Source of the DNA: Methylopila capsulata
Lineage (GTDB): Bacteria > Pseudomonadota > Alphaproteobacteria > Rhizobiales > Methylopilaceae
DNA: 64,000 bases
Assembly: GCF_016907975.1 (NCBI RefSeq)
Contig: NZ_JAFBCY010000002.1
Location: 992,001 to 1,056,000, forward strand
Direction of reading: 5' to 3'
Shown one piece after another: positions 45,459 to 55,286 of this stretch. A model generated the notes under the pieces. The model worked only from the letters and a program-made list of their open reading frames with translations. It was not told where the DNA came from and searched no databases. Position 1 is the stretch's first letter, and each line of letters starts with the position of its first letter. The translations under genes were made by a program, and so were the position numbers.

Positions 45459-45872
45459 TCAGAACTCCAGCGCCTGCCCGCCCGCCAGCAGCCAGGCCGG
45501 GTCGAACCAGCGGTCCGCATCCCCGTCGTAGGGGAGGCGGTTGATGTCCCAGTGCCGGATGTACGGCGCATAGGCGCCCCAGGCGACGGGCCCGCCGCCG
45601 ACGTAGACGATGCGGTCGGGGAAGCGGGCGAGCACGTCGCGCGGCTCCATCGTGCGGTCGGTGACGAACAGCGTGCGGTCGCCGCGGGCGAACTCCGGGA
45701 TCGCCTCGATGGTCTTGCGGCCCGCGACCAGCACGTGTCCGCGGGTGATGTCGAAGAAGCGCGCGACGTCCTCGACGAAGGGCGCGCGACGGTCGCCCTC
45801 CCAGGGGAGCACGCCGTGAAGGCCCATCTGGCCGCGGAGGCCGATGGCGCAGATCGAGCGGACGTCGGGCAT
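45459..45872 (-). CDS. Short dihydrofolate-reductase-fold protein
   Basis: A 137-residue protein related to DHFR. It has SICAIGLRGQMGLHGVLPWE (strand A and Met20-like loop), a candidate catalytic acid D35 in VEDVARFF aligned with E. coli D27, VLVAGRKTIEAIP (cofactor loop), and YVGGGPVAWGAYAPYIRHWDINRLPYDGDADRWFDPAWL matching the IGG..Y region. It is about 20-25 residues shorter than a usual DHFR, mainly in the middle and at the C-terminus. It may be a divergent active enzyme or a DHFR-like protein with another role; no thyA is next to it. A strong AGGAGG precedes the ATG at some distance. Confidence 0.72.
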   Translation of the reverse strand: MPDVRSICAIGLRGQMGLHGVLPWEGDRRAPFVEDVARFFDITRGHVLVAGRKTIEAIPEFARGDRTLFVTDRTMEPRDVLARFPDRIVYVGGGPVAWGAYAPYIRHWDINRLPYDGDADRWFDPAWLLAGGQALEF

Positions 45873-45932
45873 GAGCGTGAGGCCTCCTAGGCGCGGCGCA
45901 GGTCGCCGCGCCGGCGGTCTTACGGCGTTCGC

Positions 45933-46367
45933 TCAGGTCCTCCAAGGGTGCGCGGGGAGCTCCGACGAGCCGAGGGCCTCGACGCCTGCGGTCGCCACCG
46001 CGTGGTCGTTCTCGACCGAGCTGCCGCTCACCCCGATCGCGCCGATCATGACGCCGTTCTCGTCCACGATCGGCAGGCCGCCGGGGAAGGTGATCAGCCC
46101 GCCGTTGGAATGCTCGATCCCGAACAGCGGCGCGCCCGGCTGCGACAGCTTGCCGATCTCGCCGGTGGGCATGCCGAAGAACACGGCGGTTTTCGCCTTC
46201 TTAATCGCGATGTCGATGCTGCCGACCCAGGCGTCGTCCATGCGGTGGAAGGCCTTCAGGTCGGCGCCGGAATCCACCACTGCGACGCACATGAAGGTGT
46301 TGATCTCGCGGGCCTTCTCGATCGCCTTGGCGATGGCGGCTTCGGCGTTCTCTAGCGTGACGTGCAT
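45933..46367 (-). CDS. GlcG/HbpS family protein (DUF336)
   Basis: A 144-residue protein of the GlcG/HbpS family (heme-degrading or cobalamin-adenosyl-like fold, function often unknown). Landmarks are [85 protein letters not shown]. The start ATG has GGAGG five bases before it. It stands between the DHFR-like and PNPOx-like genes on the same strand, but with gaps of 60-80 bp. Confidence 0.92.
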   Translation of the reverse strand: MHVTLENAEAAIAKAIEKAREINTFMCVAVVDSGADLKAFHRMDDAWVGSIDIAIKKAKTAVFFGMPTGEIGKLSQPGAPLFGIEHSNGGLITFPGGLPIVDENGVMIGAIGVSGSSVENDHAVATAGVEALGSSELPAHPWRT

Positions 46368-46447
46368 GACGCCCTCCTGTTCCTGATGCGAGCGACGAAC
46401 TAGGGCGGAACCATCGGGCTGCGACTGCGACGAAGGAACGACGAGCC

Positions 46448-47101
46448 TCAGGCGTCGCCGGTCACGAGCTTCGCTTCATAGGAAGGCAGGTCGAGCAGGC
46501 CTTCGCTCTCCGCCCGCGCGCGCTCCTCCGGGGGAAGCGTCTCCTGCACGATGTCGAGCCGCTTCCAGGCGGCGAGCGGCGTGGTCTTCCCGGCTTCCGG
46601 AACGTATTTCGAGGTCTCGACCCGCACGTGCTTATGGATGTAGCGCGGACAGTTGACCCAGGCCTTGGTCACGTCGACCCGGACCACGTATTTCGCCTCC
46701 GGCCACGCCCCGATCAGCGGATCCTCACGCTGCACCCGCGCCGTTCCCTGCACGCGCAGCCGGTGCGGCGTCTCGAAATCGATGAACAGCAGCCCGACCT
46801 TGGCCTGCCCCTCGACGTTTCCCATCGAATAGAACATCCCGTTGCCGTCGAAGCCGGGGAAGGCGAGGGCGTTCGGCCCGAGCACCTTCACCACGCCCAC
46901 CGGCCCGCCTTTGTAGGAGACGGTCGGCATGCCCTCGGGATCGACGGTGGACAGGAAGAAGTAGTCCCGCGAGGCCACGAAGGCCAAGTCCTTATCGCTC
47001 AGAGCGTCGGTGACGTGATGTTCGTCAAGGAAGCCTGCGAGCCGGGTCGACCCGAACTCCTCCTGCAGCGCCCGATGCTCGGCCGAATACAGCGAACCCA
47101 T
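46448..47101 (-). CDS. Pyridoxamine 5'-phosphate oxidase family flavoprotein
   Basis: A 217-residue split-barrel flavin-binding protein. [51 protein letters not shown] and [22 protein letters not shown] are typical for the PNPOx-like group that acts on small molecules or FMN/F420-type cofactors, rather than for PdxH itself. I start at the ATG at 47101, preceded by GGAGG; a longer in-frame extension has no support. The substrate is unknown. It is divergent from rimP. Confidence 0.88.
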   Translation of the reverse strand: MGSLYSAEHRALQEEFGSTRLAGFLDEHHVTDALSDKDLAFVASRDYFFLSTVDPEGMPTVSYKGGPVGVVKVLGPNALAFPGFDGNGMFYSMGNVEGQAKVGLLFIDFETPHRLRVQGTARVQREDPLIGAWPEAKYVVRVDVTKAWVNCPRYIHKHVRVETSKYVPEAGKTTPLAAWKRLDIVQETLPPEERARAESEGLLDLPSYEAKLVTGDA

Positions 47102-47321
47102 GATGCGGTCCTCCCGATGACGTTTGTTGTTGTTGGGCCGCATGTCTGCACGGGCGGCCGCGGCCTGTCCATCGGCGGCGGACCGGGGCCGCGCTCTTGC
47201 GATCCGCCCGCAAGGCGCGTATATCCGCCTCACTCAATGACATCGTCGACTGGCTCGGATGAGCCCTTCGAGGGTGGGTCCTCCCGGGCCCGCTCCCAAA
47301 CCTTTTAGCCGAATGGATTTC

Positions 47322-48071
47322 ATGGCCGACGCCATCGCGACCGAGATCGACAGCCCGCTCGACGAACCCCGCCTCGTCACCGAGAGCGGCGTCGACGCGC
47401 GCGTGGCGTCGATCGTGGGGCCGACGCTGATGGACCTCGGGTTCCGCCTCGTGCGGGTGAAGTCCTCCGGACGAAACGGCTACACGCTCCAGATCATGGT
47501 GGAGCGCCCGGACGGCACCTTCACGGTCGACGACTGCGAGGTCGCGTCCAAGGCGGTGTCGCCGGTGCTCGACGTCGAGGACCCGATCGAAAAGGCCTAC
47601 CACCTCGAGCTGTCGTCGCCCGGCATCGACCGGCCGCTGGTGCGGGTCTCCGACTTCGCCCGCTGGGCCGGCCACCTCGCCAAGGTCGAGATGGAGATCC
47701 CGGTCGACGGCCGGAAGCGCTTCAAGGGCTTTCTCGAAGGCGTCGCCGGCGACAAGGCGATCCTGCGCCGCGACGACGCGGCCAAGGACGAGGTGGCCCG
47801 GGTCGAACTGCCGATCGCCGACGTCGGCGAGGCGCGGCTGATCCTGACAGACGAGTTGGTCCGCGAGGCGCTCCGGCGCGCCAAGGCCGCGGGCCGCGCG
47901 CCCGAGGACGCCGACGAGGACGTGCCGATGACGGACGACGGCGCGCCGTCTCCGGCTGCGAACGACGAAGACACTGACGCCGCTGCGCCGTCCGGCGCGC
48001 GGCCGGCCCGCCGGTGGAGCGGGAATGCGAAGGGGAACGGCGCAAAGCCGGCCCCTAAGGGACGGAGGTGA
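47322..48071 (+). CDS. rimP: Ribosome maturation factor RimP
   Basis: A 249-residue RimP that aids 30S assembly. The core is [64 protein letters not shown] and [26 protein letters not shown]; a long acidic/Ala-rich C-terminal tail (about 195-249) is typical for alphaproteobacteria. The start is either here or at an ATG three codons upstream (47313); neither has a good ribosome binding site. It overlaps the nusA ribosome binding site: its stop codon is within GGAGGTGA. Confidence 0.93.
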   Translation: MADAIATEIDSPLDEPRLVTESGVDARVASIVGPTLMDLGFRLVRVKSSGRNGYTLQIMVERPDGTFTVDDCEVASKAVSPVLDVEDPIEKAYHLELSSPGIDRPLVRVSDFARWAGHLAKVEMEIPVDGRKRFKGFLEGVAGDKAILRRDDAAKDEVARVELPIADVGEARLILTDELVREALRRAKAAGRAPEDADEDVPMTDDGAPSPAANDEDTDAAAPSGARPARRWSGNAKGNGAKPAPKGRR

Positions 48072-48076
48072 CGTCA

Positions 48077-49699
48077 ATGGCGGTCAGCGCCAACCGGCTC
48101 GAACTGCTGCAGATCGCCGAAGCGGTCGCTCGCGAGAAGGTCATCGACAAGAGCATCGTGCTCGAGGCGATGGAGGACGCGATCCAGAAGGCCGCGCGTT
48201 CGCGCTACGGCCAGGAGACGGAGATCCGCGCCGAGATCAATCCGAAGTCGGGCGAGATCCGACTGTCGCGGCTGATGCTCGTGGTCGACCTCGTCGACAA
48301 CGACAACATCGAGATCGCCGTCGAGGACGCGCGCAAGCGCAACCCCGCGGCGCAGCCGGGCGACTACATCGCCGACACGCTGCCGCCGTTCGACTTCGGC
48401 CGCATCGCCGCCCAGTCGGCCAAGCAGGTGATCGTGCAGAAGGTGCGCGACGCCGAGCGCGACCGTCAGTACCAGGAGTACAAGGAGCGCATCAGCGACA
48501 TCGTCAACGGCCTGGTGAAGCGCGTCGAGTACGGCAACGTGATCGTCGACCTCGGCCGCGGCGAGGCCATCGTGCGCCGCGACGAGCTGCTGCCGCGCGA
48601 GATGTTCCGCCCCGGCGACCGCGTCCGCGCCTACGTCTACGACGTGCGCCGCGAGCCTCGCGGGCCGCAGATTTTCCTGTCGCGCACGCATCCGCAGTTC
48701 ATGGCGAAGCTGTTCGCCCAGGAAGTGCCGGAGATCTACGACGGCGTCATCGAGGTGAAGGCGGTCGCCCGCGACCCCGGCTCGCGCGCCAAGATCGCCG
48801 TGATCTCGCGCGACGGCTCCATTGACCCCGTCGGCGCCTGCGTCGGCATGCGCGGCTCGCGCGTGCAGGCCGTGGTGCAGGAGCTGCAGGGCGAGAAGAT
48901 CGACATCATCCCGTGGTCGCAGGACGCGGCCACCTTCATCGTCAACGCGCTGCAGCCGGCGCAGGTGGTGAAGGTCGTCCTCGACGAGGACTCCGAGAAG
49001 ATCGAGGTGGTGGTTCCCGACGACCAGCTCTCGCTCGCCATCGGCCGCCGCGGCCAGAACGTGCGCCTCGCGTCGCAGCTGACCGGCTGGGACATCGACA
49101 TCCTCACCGAAGCCGAGGAGAGCGAGCGGCGCCAGAAGGAATTCACCGCGCGCACCCAAGCCTTCATGGAAGCGCTCGACGTCGACGAGACGCTCGGCCA
49201 GCTGCTCGCGGCGGAAGGCTTCGCCTCCGTCGAGGAGCTCGCCTATGTCGAGCCGTCCGAGCTCGCGACCATCGAGGGCTTCGACGAGGACATGGCGGCC
49301 GAGATCCAGGCCCGCGCTCAGGACTATCTCGCCCGCATCGAGGCGGAGCACGACGCCAAGCGCATCGAACTCGGCGTCGACGACGCGCTCAAGGAAGTGC
49401 CGGGCGTCACCACCGCCATGCTGGTCGCTCTCGGCGAAAACGATGTGAAGAGCGTCGAGGATCTCGCGGGCTGCGCCACCGACGACCTGATCGGCTGGAT
49501 CGACCGTTCCGGCCCCGAGCCGAAGCGGGAGGCCGGCGCGCTCGACGGCTTCGACCTGTCGCGCGACGAGGCGGAGGCCATGATCATGGCCGCCCGCGTC
49601 AAGGCGGGCTGGATCGACGAGGCCGACCTTCTGCCCCCCGAGCCGGAAGCGGTCGAGGGCGAAGAGGCCTACGTCGCGGACGGCGAGGCGCGGGTCTGA
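48077..49699 (+). CDS. nusA: Transcription elongation/termination factor NusA
   Basis: A 540-residue NusA. The N-terminal polymerase-binding domain (about 1-130), the S1 domain (about 135-200, [29 protein letters not shown]), two KH domains (about 230-345, [16 protein letters not shown] and [15 protein letters not shown]) and two C-terminal acidic helix-hairpin repeats (about 365-510) are all visible. I use the ATG at 48077, with a perfect GGAGGTGA six bases before it, over a GTG three codons upstream. It follows rimP with overlap of control signals and precedes the YlxR/YlxQ gene. Confidence 0.97.
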   Translation: MAVSANRLELLQIAEAVAREKVIDKSIVLEAMEDAIQKAARSRYGQETEIRAEINPKSGEIRLSRLMLVVDLVDNDNIEIAVEDARKRNPAAQPGDYIADTLPPFDFGRIAAQSAKQVIVQKVRDAERDRQYQEYKERISDIVNGLVKRVEYGNVIVDLGRGEAIVRRDELLPREMFRPGDRVRAYVYDVRREPRGPQIFLSRTHPQFMAKLFAQEVPEIYDGVIEVKAVARDPGSRAKIAVISRDGSIDPVGACVGMRGSRVQAVVQELQGEKIDIIPWSQDAATFIVNALQPAQVVKVVLDEDSEKIEVVVPDDQLSLAIGRRGQNVRLASQLTGWDIDILTEAEESERRQKEFTARTQAFMEALDVDETLGQLLAAEGFASVEELAYVEPSELATIEGFDEDMAAEIQARAQDYLARIEAEHDAKRIELGVDDALKEVPGVTTAMLVALGENDVKSVEDLAGCATDDLIGWIDRSGPEPKREAGALDGFDLSRDEAEAMIMAARVKAGWIDEADLLPPEPEAVEGEEAYVADGEARV

Positions 49700-49719
49700 G
49701 CGGAGCGGACGAGGCGGAC

Positions 49720-50409
49720 GTGGCTGAACGCGAGGACGACCGCAAGGCGCCGGAGCGCACCTGCGTCGCCACGCGCGAGGCGAAACCCGTCGAGGACTTG
49801 ATACGTTTCGTCCGCGCGCCGGACGGAACGGTGGTCCCGGACCTGAAGCGCGAGCTTCCAGGCCGGGGCGTGTGGGTGACGGCGACCGCGGACGCGGTTC
49901 GCCTCGCCCTGAAGAAGAAGGCGTTCGCGCGCGGGTTCAAGGACGGCGCGACCGCGGTGGATCCCGCGCTCGATGCGAGCGTGCGCGATTTGATGGAGCG
50001 CCAGGCGCTCGCCATGCTCGGCTTCGCCAACAAGGCGGGCCGTGTGATCTGCGGCTTCGCAAAGGTCGAGGCGGCGCTCGCGAAAGAGCCCGTCCTGGCG
50101 CTGGTGGAGGCGAACGACGCGGGAGCCGACGGCCTCCGCAAGCTGAGACAGACCGCCACGCGGCTCGGAAAAGGCTCCGGTCTGCGGGTGATGAGCCTGT
50201 TTCGCTCAGGTCAATTGGACTTGGCGTTGGGGCGGTCGAATGTGGTACATGCAGCGCTGCTCGCAGGTCCGGTCAGCGCCGCCTTCCTCGCACGATGCGA
50301 CGCGCTCGCGCGTTATGAAGGCGTAAGCGGCGACGGACCCCCTCCGACGGACGCCGTCGGAGCGACAGTTACAGGCGCGGGCGAGCCCGCGGGAACGGAC
50401 AAGGCATGA
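49720..50409 (+). CDS. RNA-binding protein: YlxR (DUF448) fused to an L7Ae/YlxQ-like domain
   Basis: A 229-residue two-domain protein starting at GTG. The YlxR domain (about 8-85) has [44 protein letters not shown]; the second domain (about 95-195) has [24 protein letters not shown], the L7Ae/L30e-like mark of YlxQ. In Bacillus these are two genes between nusA and infB; in alphaproteobacteria they are usually one, as here. Its stop overlaps the infB ATG by 4 bp. Confidence 0.93.
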   Translation: MAEREDDRKAPERTCVATREAKPVEDLIRFVRAPDGTVVPDLKRELPGRGVWVTATADAVRLALKKKAFARGFKDGATAVDPALDASVRDLMERQALAMLGFANKAGRVICGFAKVEAALAKEPVLALVEANDAGADGLRKLRQTATRLGKGSGLRVMSLFRSGQLDLALGRSNVVHAALLAGPVSAAFLARCDALARYEGVSGDGPPPTDAVGATVTGAGEPAGTDKA

Positions 50410-53141
50410 CGGATACGAAAAACACGGGCGACAAGACGCTGACCGCTTCGCCGAAGACGCTGACGTTGAAGCGTTCGTCGGAGCCGGGCGTCGTGCGGCA
50501 GAGCTTCAGCCATGGGCGCACCAACGCGGTGGTCGTGGAGAAGGTGAAGCGGCGCACGCTCGGACCGGGCGAGACCGCCAAGGCGCCGGCTGCGCCGACG
50601 CAGGCGGCGGCTCCCGCCGCCCCGCGCCCGGCCGCGCCCCAGGCGCCCGCCGCGAGCGCGCCGCGTCCCGCGGCGCCGCAGTCTCCTGCAAGTGCGAGCC
50701 CGCAGCGCCCCGCGCCGAGCGGACGTCCGAGCGGCCCGTCGCGCGGCGGCGGCCCCGGCGGCATGGTGCTGCGCACCCTGACGAGCGACGAGATGGGCGC
50801 CCGCGCCCAGGCGCTCGCCGGCGCTCGCGTCCGTGAGGCCGAAGATCGCAAGAAGGCCGAAGAAGAAGCCCGCGCGCGGATCATCCGCGAGGCGAACGAG
50901 GAGCGCGAGCGTCTCGCCGCCGAAGCGCGCAAGCGCGAGGAGGACGCGCGCCGGGCCCAGGAAGACGAGACCAAGCGCCGGGCCGAGGCCGAGGCCGCGA
51001 AGCGTCTTGGCGACCAGGCGCCTGCGCCGACGTCCTCGTCTCCGACGGCGTCGCCCGCTCCGTCCGCCGCGTCCCCTGCGGTCCGCCGTCCCAGCGCGCC
51101 GACCTCGGCCGCGCCCGGCGGCGTGCGTCGCCCGACGATGGCCGAGCCCGAGGAGCCCGCGCGCGCCGCGCCGCGGCGTCTCGGCGCCGCCCCGTCACGC
51201 CCCGTCACGCCTGCAAAGCCGGAGCGCGCCAAGACCGCTCCGACCAAAGAGCGCGGCCGCCTGACCATCGCGACCGCGACGGGCGCGACCGGCGAAGACC
51301 GCACCCGCTCCGTCGCCTCTTACCGCCGTCGCGTTCAGCGCATGTCGGGCAAGGGGCACCAGGAGCCCAAGGAGAAGCTGGCCCGCGAAGTGATCATTCC
51401 CGAGACGATCACCGTTCAGGAACTTGCGAACCGCATGTCGGAGCGCGCGGTTGACGTGGTGCGCCTGCTGATGAAGCAGGGCGTCATGAAGAAGATCAAC
51501 GAGTTGATCGACGCCGACACCGCGCAGCTGGTGGCCGAGGAGCTTGGCCACACCGTCAAGCGCGTCGCCGAGTCCGACGTTGAGGAAGGCCTGTTCGACG
51601 CCGCCGATGTGGACGGCGAGGCCGTGACGCGGCCTCCGGTCGTCACCATCATGGGCCATGTCGACCACGGCAAGACGTCGCTGCTCGACGCCATCCGCCA
51701 CACGGCGGTGGTGAAGGGCGAGGCCGGCGGCATCACCCAGCACATCGGCGCCTATCAGGTGACCTCGCCGCTTGGCGGCAAGATCACCTTCATCGACACG
51801 CCCGGCCACGCCGCCTTCACCGCCATGCGCCAGCGCGGCGCGCGCGCCACGGACATCGTGGTGCTGGTGGTGGCCGCCGACGACGGCGTCATGCCGCAGA
51901 CCGCGGAAGCGGTGAACCATGCCCGCGCCGCGGGCGTGCCGATCATCGTGGCGATCAACAAGATCGACAAGCCGGACGCGAACCCGCAGCGGGTCCGCAC
52001 CGACCTGTTGCAGCATGAGATCCAGGTCGAGTCGCTCGGCGGCGAGACGCTGGAGGTCGAGGTGTCGGCCAAGGCCGGGACCAACCTCGACAAGCTGCTC
52101 GAGGTCATCCAGCTGCAGGCCGAGCTTCTCGACTTGAAGGCGAACCCGGATCGGGCCGCCGAGGGCATTGTGATCGAAGCCAAGCTCGACCGCGGCCGCG
52201 GTCCGGTCGCGACCGTGCTCGTCCAGCGCGGCACGCTGAAGCAGAGCGACATCGTCGTCGCCGGTTCCGAATGGGGCCGGGTGCGCGCGCTGGTCGACGA
52301 CCAGGGCGCCACGCTGACGCAGGCGGGACCCTCGACCCCGGTCGAGATCCTGGGCTTCAACGGCGCGCCGGAGGCGGGCGACCGCCTCGCGGTGGTCGAA
52401 AACGAAGCCCGCGCCCGCGAGATCGCCGATTATCGTCAGCGCCAGAAGCGCGAGCAGGCCGCGGCGCGCGCCACGGTGCGCGTCTCGGGCCTCGAGCAGA
52501 TGATGTCGCAGATCAAGGTGGCCGGCAAAAAGGAGTTCCCGCTCGTCATCAAGGGCGACGTGCAGGGCTCCGTGGAGGCGATCGTCCAGGCGCTGGAGAA
52601 GCTCGGCAACGACGAGGTGGGCGCTCGCGTCCTGCTCTCAGGCGCCGGCGGCGTGACCGAAAGCGACGTGATCCTGGCCGCGGCCTCGAACGCGGCCGTG
52701 ATCGGCTTCAACGTCCGCGCGCTGAAGGAAGCTCGCGACGCCGCCGACCGCACCGGCACCGAGATCCGCTACTACAACATCATCTACGATCTCGTGGACG
52801 ACATTAAGTCCGCGATGTCCGGGATGCTGTCGCCGGAGCGGCGCGAGGACTTCCTCGGCAACGCCGAGATTCGCGAGATCTTCGCGGTGTCGAAGGTCGG
52901 CAAGATCGCCGGCTGTCTCGTCACCGACGGCGTGGTCCAGAAGGGCGCCAGCGTGCGCCTCATCCGCGACAACGTGGTCATTCACGAAGGCAAGCTCTCG
53001 ACGCTCAAGCGCTTCAAGGACGACGTCCAGGAAGTCCGCGCCGGCACCGAGTGCGGCATGTCCTTCGAGAACTACCAGGACATGCGCGCGGGCGACGTCA
53101 TCGAGTGCTACCGCGTGACGGAAGTGAAGCGCACGCTCTAA
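50406..53141 (+). CDS. infB: Translation initiation factor IF-2
   Basis: A 911-residue IF-2. The long N-terminal region (about 1-310) is rich in Pro, Ala, Lys, Glu and Arg and has coiled-coil helices; the IF2_N domain follows. The GTPase domain has G1 [10 protein letters not shown]3 DTPGHAAF and G4 NKIDKP, then domains II-IV ending in the VTEVKRTL terminus. It places initiator tRNA on the 30S subunit. It lies in the rimP-nusA-ylxR/Q-infB-rbfA-truB run. A strong hairpin follows its stop codon. Confidence 0.98.
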   Translation: MTDTKNTGDKTLTASPKTLTLKRSSEPGVVRQSFSHGRTNAVVVEKVKRRTLGPGETAKAPAAPTQAAAPAAPRPAAPQAPAASAPRPAAPQSPASASPQRPAPSGRPSGPSRGGGPGGMVLRTLTSDEMGARAQALAGARVREAEDRKKAEEEARARIIREANEERERLAAEARKREEDARRAQEDETKRRAEAEAAKRLGDQAPAPTSSSPTASPAPSAASPAVRRPSAPTSAAPGGVRRPTMAEPEEPARAAPRRLGAAPSRPVTPAKPERAKTAPTKERGRLTIATATGATGEDRTRSVASYRRRVQRMSGKGHQEPKEKLAREVIIPETITVQELANRMSERAVDVVRLLMKQGVMKKINELIDADTAQLVAEELGHTVKRVAESDVEEGLFDAADVDGEAVTRPPVVTIMGHVDHGKTSLLDAIRHTAVVKGEAGGITQHIGAYQVTSPLGGKITFIDTPGHAAFTAMRQRGARATDIVVLVVAADDGVMPQTAEAVNHARAAGVPIIVAINKIDKPDANPQRVRTDLLQHEIQVESLGGETLEVEVSAKAGTNLDKLLEVIQLQAELLDLKANPDRAAEGIVIEAKLDRGRGPVATVLVQRGTLKQSDIVVAGSEWGRVRALVDDQGATLTQAGPSTPVEILGFNGAPEAGDRLAVVENEARAREIADYRQRQKREQAAARATVRVSGLEQMMSQIKVAGKKEFPLVIKGDVQGSVEAIVQALEKLGNDEVGARVLLSGAGGVTESDVILAAASNAAVIGFNVRALKEARDAADRTGTEIRYYNIIYDLVDDIKSAMSGMLSPERREDFLGNAEIREIFAVSKVGKIAGCLVTDGVVQKGASVRLIRDNVVIHEGKLSTLKRFKDDVQEVRAGTECGMSFENYQDMRAGDVIECYRVTEVKRTL

Positions 53142-53166
53142 ACGCGTCCGACGTTCGAACCGTTTG

Positions 53167-53192
53167 CGACCCGCGGCTCACGCCGCGGGTCG
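53167..53192 (+). terminator. Intrinsic-terminator-like hairpin between infB and rbfA
   Basis: CGACCCGCGGC (53167-53177) pairs perfectly with GCCGCGGGTCG (53182-53192) around TCAC, followed by the T-rich GTTCGTTTAT. It lies 26 bp after infB and inside the transcription unit that goes on to rbfA, so it may end part of the transcripts. Confidence 0.65.
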
Positions 53193-53284
53193 TTCGTTTA
53201 TCCGCTCACGGCCGGTCCGATCCCGGCCCTGACGGCGCAGCTGGCGAAGCCAGCCGCCGCATAGGCGCATGAGGAACAAGCCAA

Positions 53285-53716
53285 ATGTCCCGTTCTCCCG
53301 GGGGCTCTAAAGCCCCGTCGCAACGCATGCTCCGCGTGGGCGAACTCGTGCGCCATGCGCTGGCCGACGTGCTGCAGCGGCGCGAGATTCCCGATCCCGT
53401 GCTCGAGAAGCACGTCGTCACCGTGCCCGAGGTGCGGATGACGCCGGATCTCAAGCTCGCGACCGCCTATGTCATGCCGCTCGGCGGCAAGGACGTGAAG
53501 AAGGTGCTCACGGCGCTCGAGGCCAACCGCAAGCAGATCCGCATGCTGGTGGTGAAGCGGCTGGAGTTGAAGTCGGCGCCCGACATCCGCTTCCGCGTCG
53601 ACGAAAGCTTCGAGCGTGGCGCGCAGATTGACGCCCTGCTGCGTTCGCCCGAGGTGAAGCGCGACCTCGAGGCCGACGACGACGCGTCGCCGGACGGGCC
53701 GGAGGACGGCCGGTGA
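53285..53716 (+). CDS. rbfA: Ribosome-binding factor A
   Basis: A 143-residue cold-shock-type 30S maturation factor. The KH-like fold is visible in [50 protein letters not shown] and the later [21 protein letters not shown]. Its stop overlaps the truB GTG by 4 bp. A hairpin separates it from infB, so it may have its own promoter in the 143-bp gap. Confidence 0.96.
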   Translation: MSRSPGGSKAPSQRMLRVGELVRHALADVLQRREIPDPVLEKHVVTVPEVRMTPDLKLATAYVMPLGGKDVKKVLTALEANRKQIRMLVVKRLELKSAPDIRFRVDESFERGAQIDALLRSPEVKRDLEADDDASPDGPEDGR

Positions 53717-54642
53717 GCCGCCGCAAGAAGGGCCTCGAAATCTCGGGCTGGCTGATCCTCGACAAGCCGATCGGCGTCACCTCGACCCATGCGGTGTCGA
53801 AGGCGCGCTGGCTCTACCAGGCGAAGAAGGCGGGCCACGCGGGCACGCTCGATCCGCTGGCCTCCGGCATTCTTCCGATCGCCTTCGGCGAGGCGACCAA
53901 GACCGTGCCCTACGTGATGGACAGTCGAAAGGTCTACCGCTTCGAGGTGCTGTGGGGCGTCGAGACCGACACCGACGACGCCGAGGGCGAGCCGATCGCG
54001 AGCTCGGACGTCCGGCCGACCGTGGAGCAGATCCGCACGCTGCTGCCGTCGTTCCACGGCTCGATCGAGCAGACGCCGCCGAAGTTCTCGGCGATCAAGA
54101 TCGACGGCCAGCGCGCCTACGATCTCGCGCGCGAGGGCGAGGAGGTCGAGCTCGCGGCGCGCACCATCGAGGTGCATCGGCTGGAGCTGGTCGAGACGCC
54201 GGGGCCGGACCGCTCGGTGTTCGAGGCCGAATGCGGCAAGGGCACCTATGTCCGCGCGCTCGCCCGCGACATGGGCCGGGCGCTCGGAAGCCGCGGCCAC
54301 GTGACGGCGCTCCGCCGCACCGTGGTCGGCGGGTTCACCGAAGAGGACGCGATTTCACTGGACGAACTGGAGCAATTGCGACAGGGTGCCGCCGGCGAGC
54401 ATGGTCTCGCTGACGCTCTCCTTCCGGTCGAGACGGCGCTGGACGACATCCCGGCGCTCGCCGTCAATCGGGCGGAGGCGGCTCGGCTGCTCAATGGGCA
54501 ACCGGTGCTGCTGCGCGGACGGGATGCCCCGACCTTCCAAGGTACGGTCTCCGTGACGACCGACGGCGCGTTGATCGCGCTCGGCGAGATCGAACGCGGC
54601 GAACTTCATCCCCGACGCATCTTCCACATCGCGCGGCCCTGA
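53713..54642 (+). CDS. truB: tRNA pseudouridine(55) synthase TruB
   Basis: A 309-residue TruB that makes pseudouridine 55 in t[44 protein letters not shown] (catalytic Asp in GTLDPLA), [34 protein letters not shown] and [15 protein letters not shown] are diagnostic. It starts with GTG overlapping rbfA and is followed by rpsO with a 42-bp gap. Confidence 0.97.
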   Translation: MSRRKKGLEISGWLILDKPIGVTSTHAVSKARWLYQAKKAGHAGTLDPLASGILPIAFGEATKTVPYVMDSRKVYRFEVLWGVETDTDDAEGEPIASSDVRPTVEQIRTLLPSFHGSIEQTPPKFSAIKIDGQRAYDLAREGEEVELAARTIEVHRLELVETPGPDRSVFEAECGKGTYVRALARDMGRALGSRGHVTALRRTVVGGFTEEDAISLDELEQLRQGAAGEHGLADALLPVETALDDIPALAVNRAEAARLLNGQPVLLRGRDAPTFQGTVSVTTDGALIALGEIERGELHPRRIFHIARP

Positions 54643-54684
54643 AGGCCGGGCGACGCCTAAAACCGATCGAACGAGAGAGACCCG

Positions 54685-54954
54685 ATGTCGATCACTCCAG
54701 AACGCAAGCAGGAGCTCGTCTCCGAGTACGCCACCAAGCAGGGCGACACCGGCTCGCCGGAAGTCCAGGTCGCGATCCTCACCGAGCGCATCTCCAACCT
54801 GACCGGCCACTTCAAGAGCCACGCGAAGGACAACCATTCGCGTCGCGGCCTGCTCAAGCTCGTCAGCCAGCGCCGTTCGCTGCTGGATTACGTGAAGGGC
54901 AAGGATCACGCTCGGTACCAGAGCCTGATCGAGCGTCTCGGCATCCGCCGCTGA
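54685..54954 (+). CDS. rpsO: 30S ribosomal protein S15
   Basis: An 89-residue S15, normal length, with [53 protein letters not shown], the typical 16S-binding helices. AGAGAGA purines precede its ATG. It is followed by a 332-bp leader and pnp, as in many proteobacteria. Confidence 0.98.
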   Translation: MSITPERKQELVSEYATKQGDTGSPEVQVAILTERISNLTGHFKSHAKDNHSRRGLLKLVSQRRSLLDYVKGKDHARYQSLIERLGIRR

Positions 54955-55286
54955 CGCCACGCTGAAGGGCGGTCGCCGATCGACCGCCATCCGCCTGTCA
55001 TGCGACGGTGAGACGAGCATGACGGAGACCGCAGACGGCGGCCTCCCAAGGCGACCAAGACGATAAGGGTGGTCGGCGCATGGGGCGCCGGCTCACGCCA
55101 CGAACGAAGGGACCCGGGACGCCATCGGGCCCGAACGTCATGGGGCAGGATCGCAGGGCGCTTTCCCGGCCGACGTCGCGAGACGACGGCCCGAGTTCGC
55201 GGAGAAGCGCCGCGCCGTCTTGCCCATGGCCTTCACGACGCCCGACGGCCTCCTTGACGGTTCCAGACCGCAAGGACTGATTTTGC
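54955..55286 (+). promoter_or_regulatory. rpsO-pnp intergenic leader with hairpins
   Basis: GGCGGTCG (54968-54975) pairs with CGACCGCC (54981-54988), and GTCATGC (54997-55003) with GCATGAC (55017-55023). In E. coli the rpsO-pnp gap carries a terminator plus an RNase III hairpin through which PNPase controls its own mRNA. The layout fits but no T-run follows either stem. The rest of the gap holds no recognisable gene. Confidence 0.5.
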
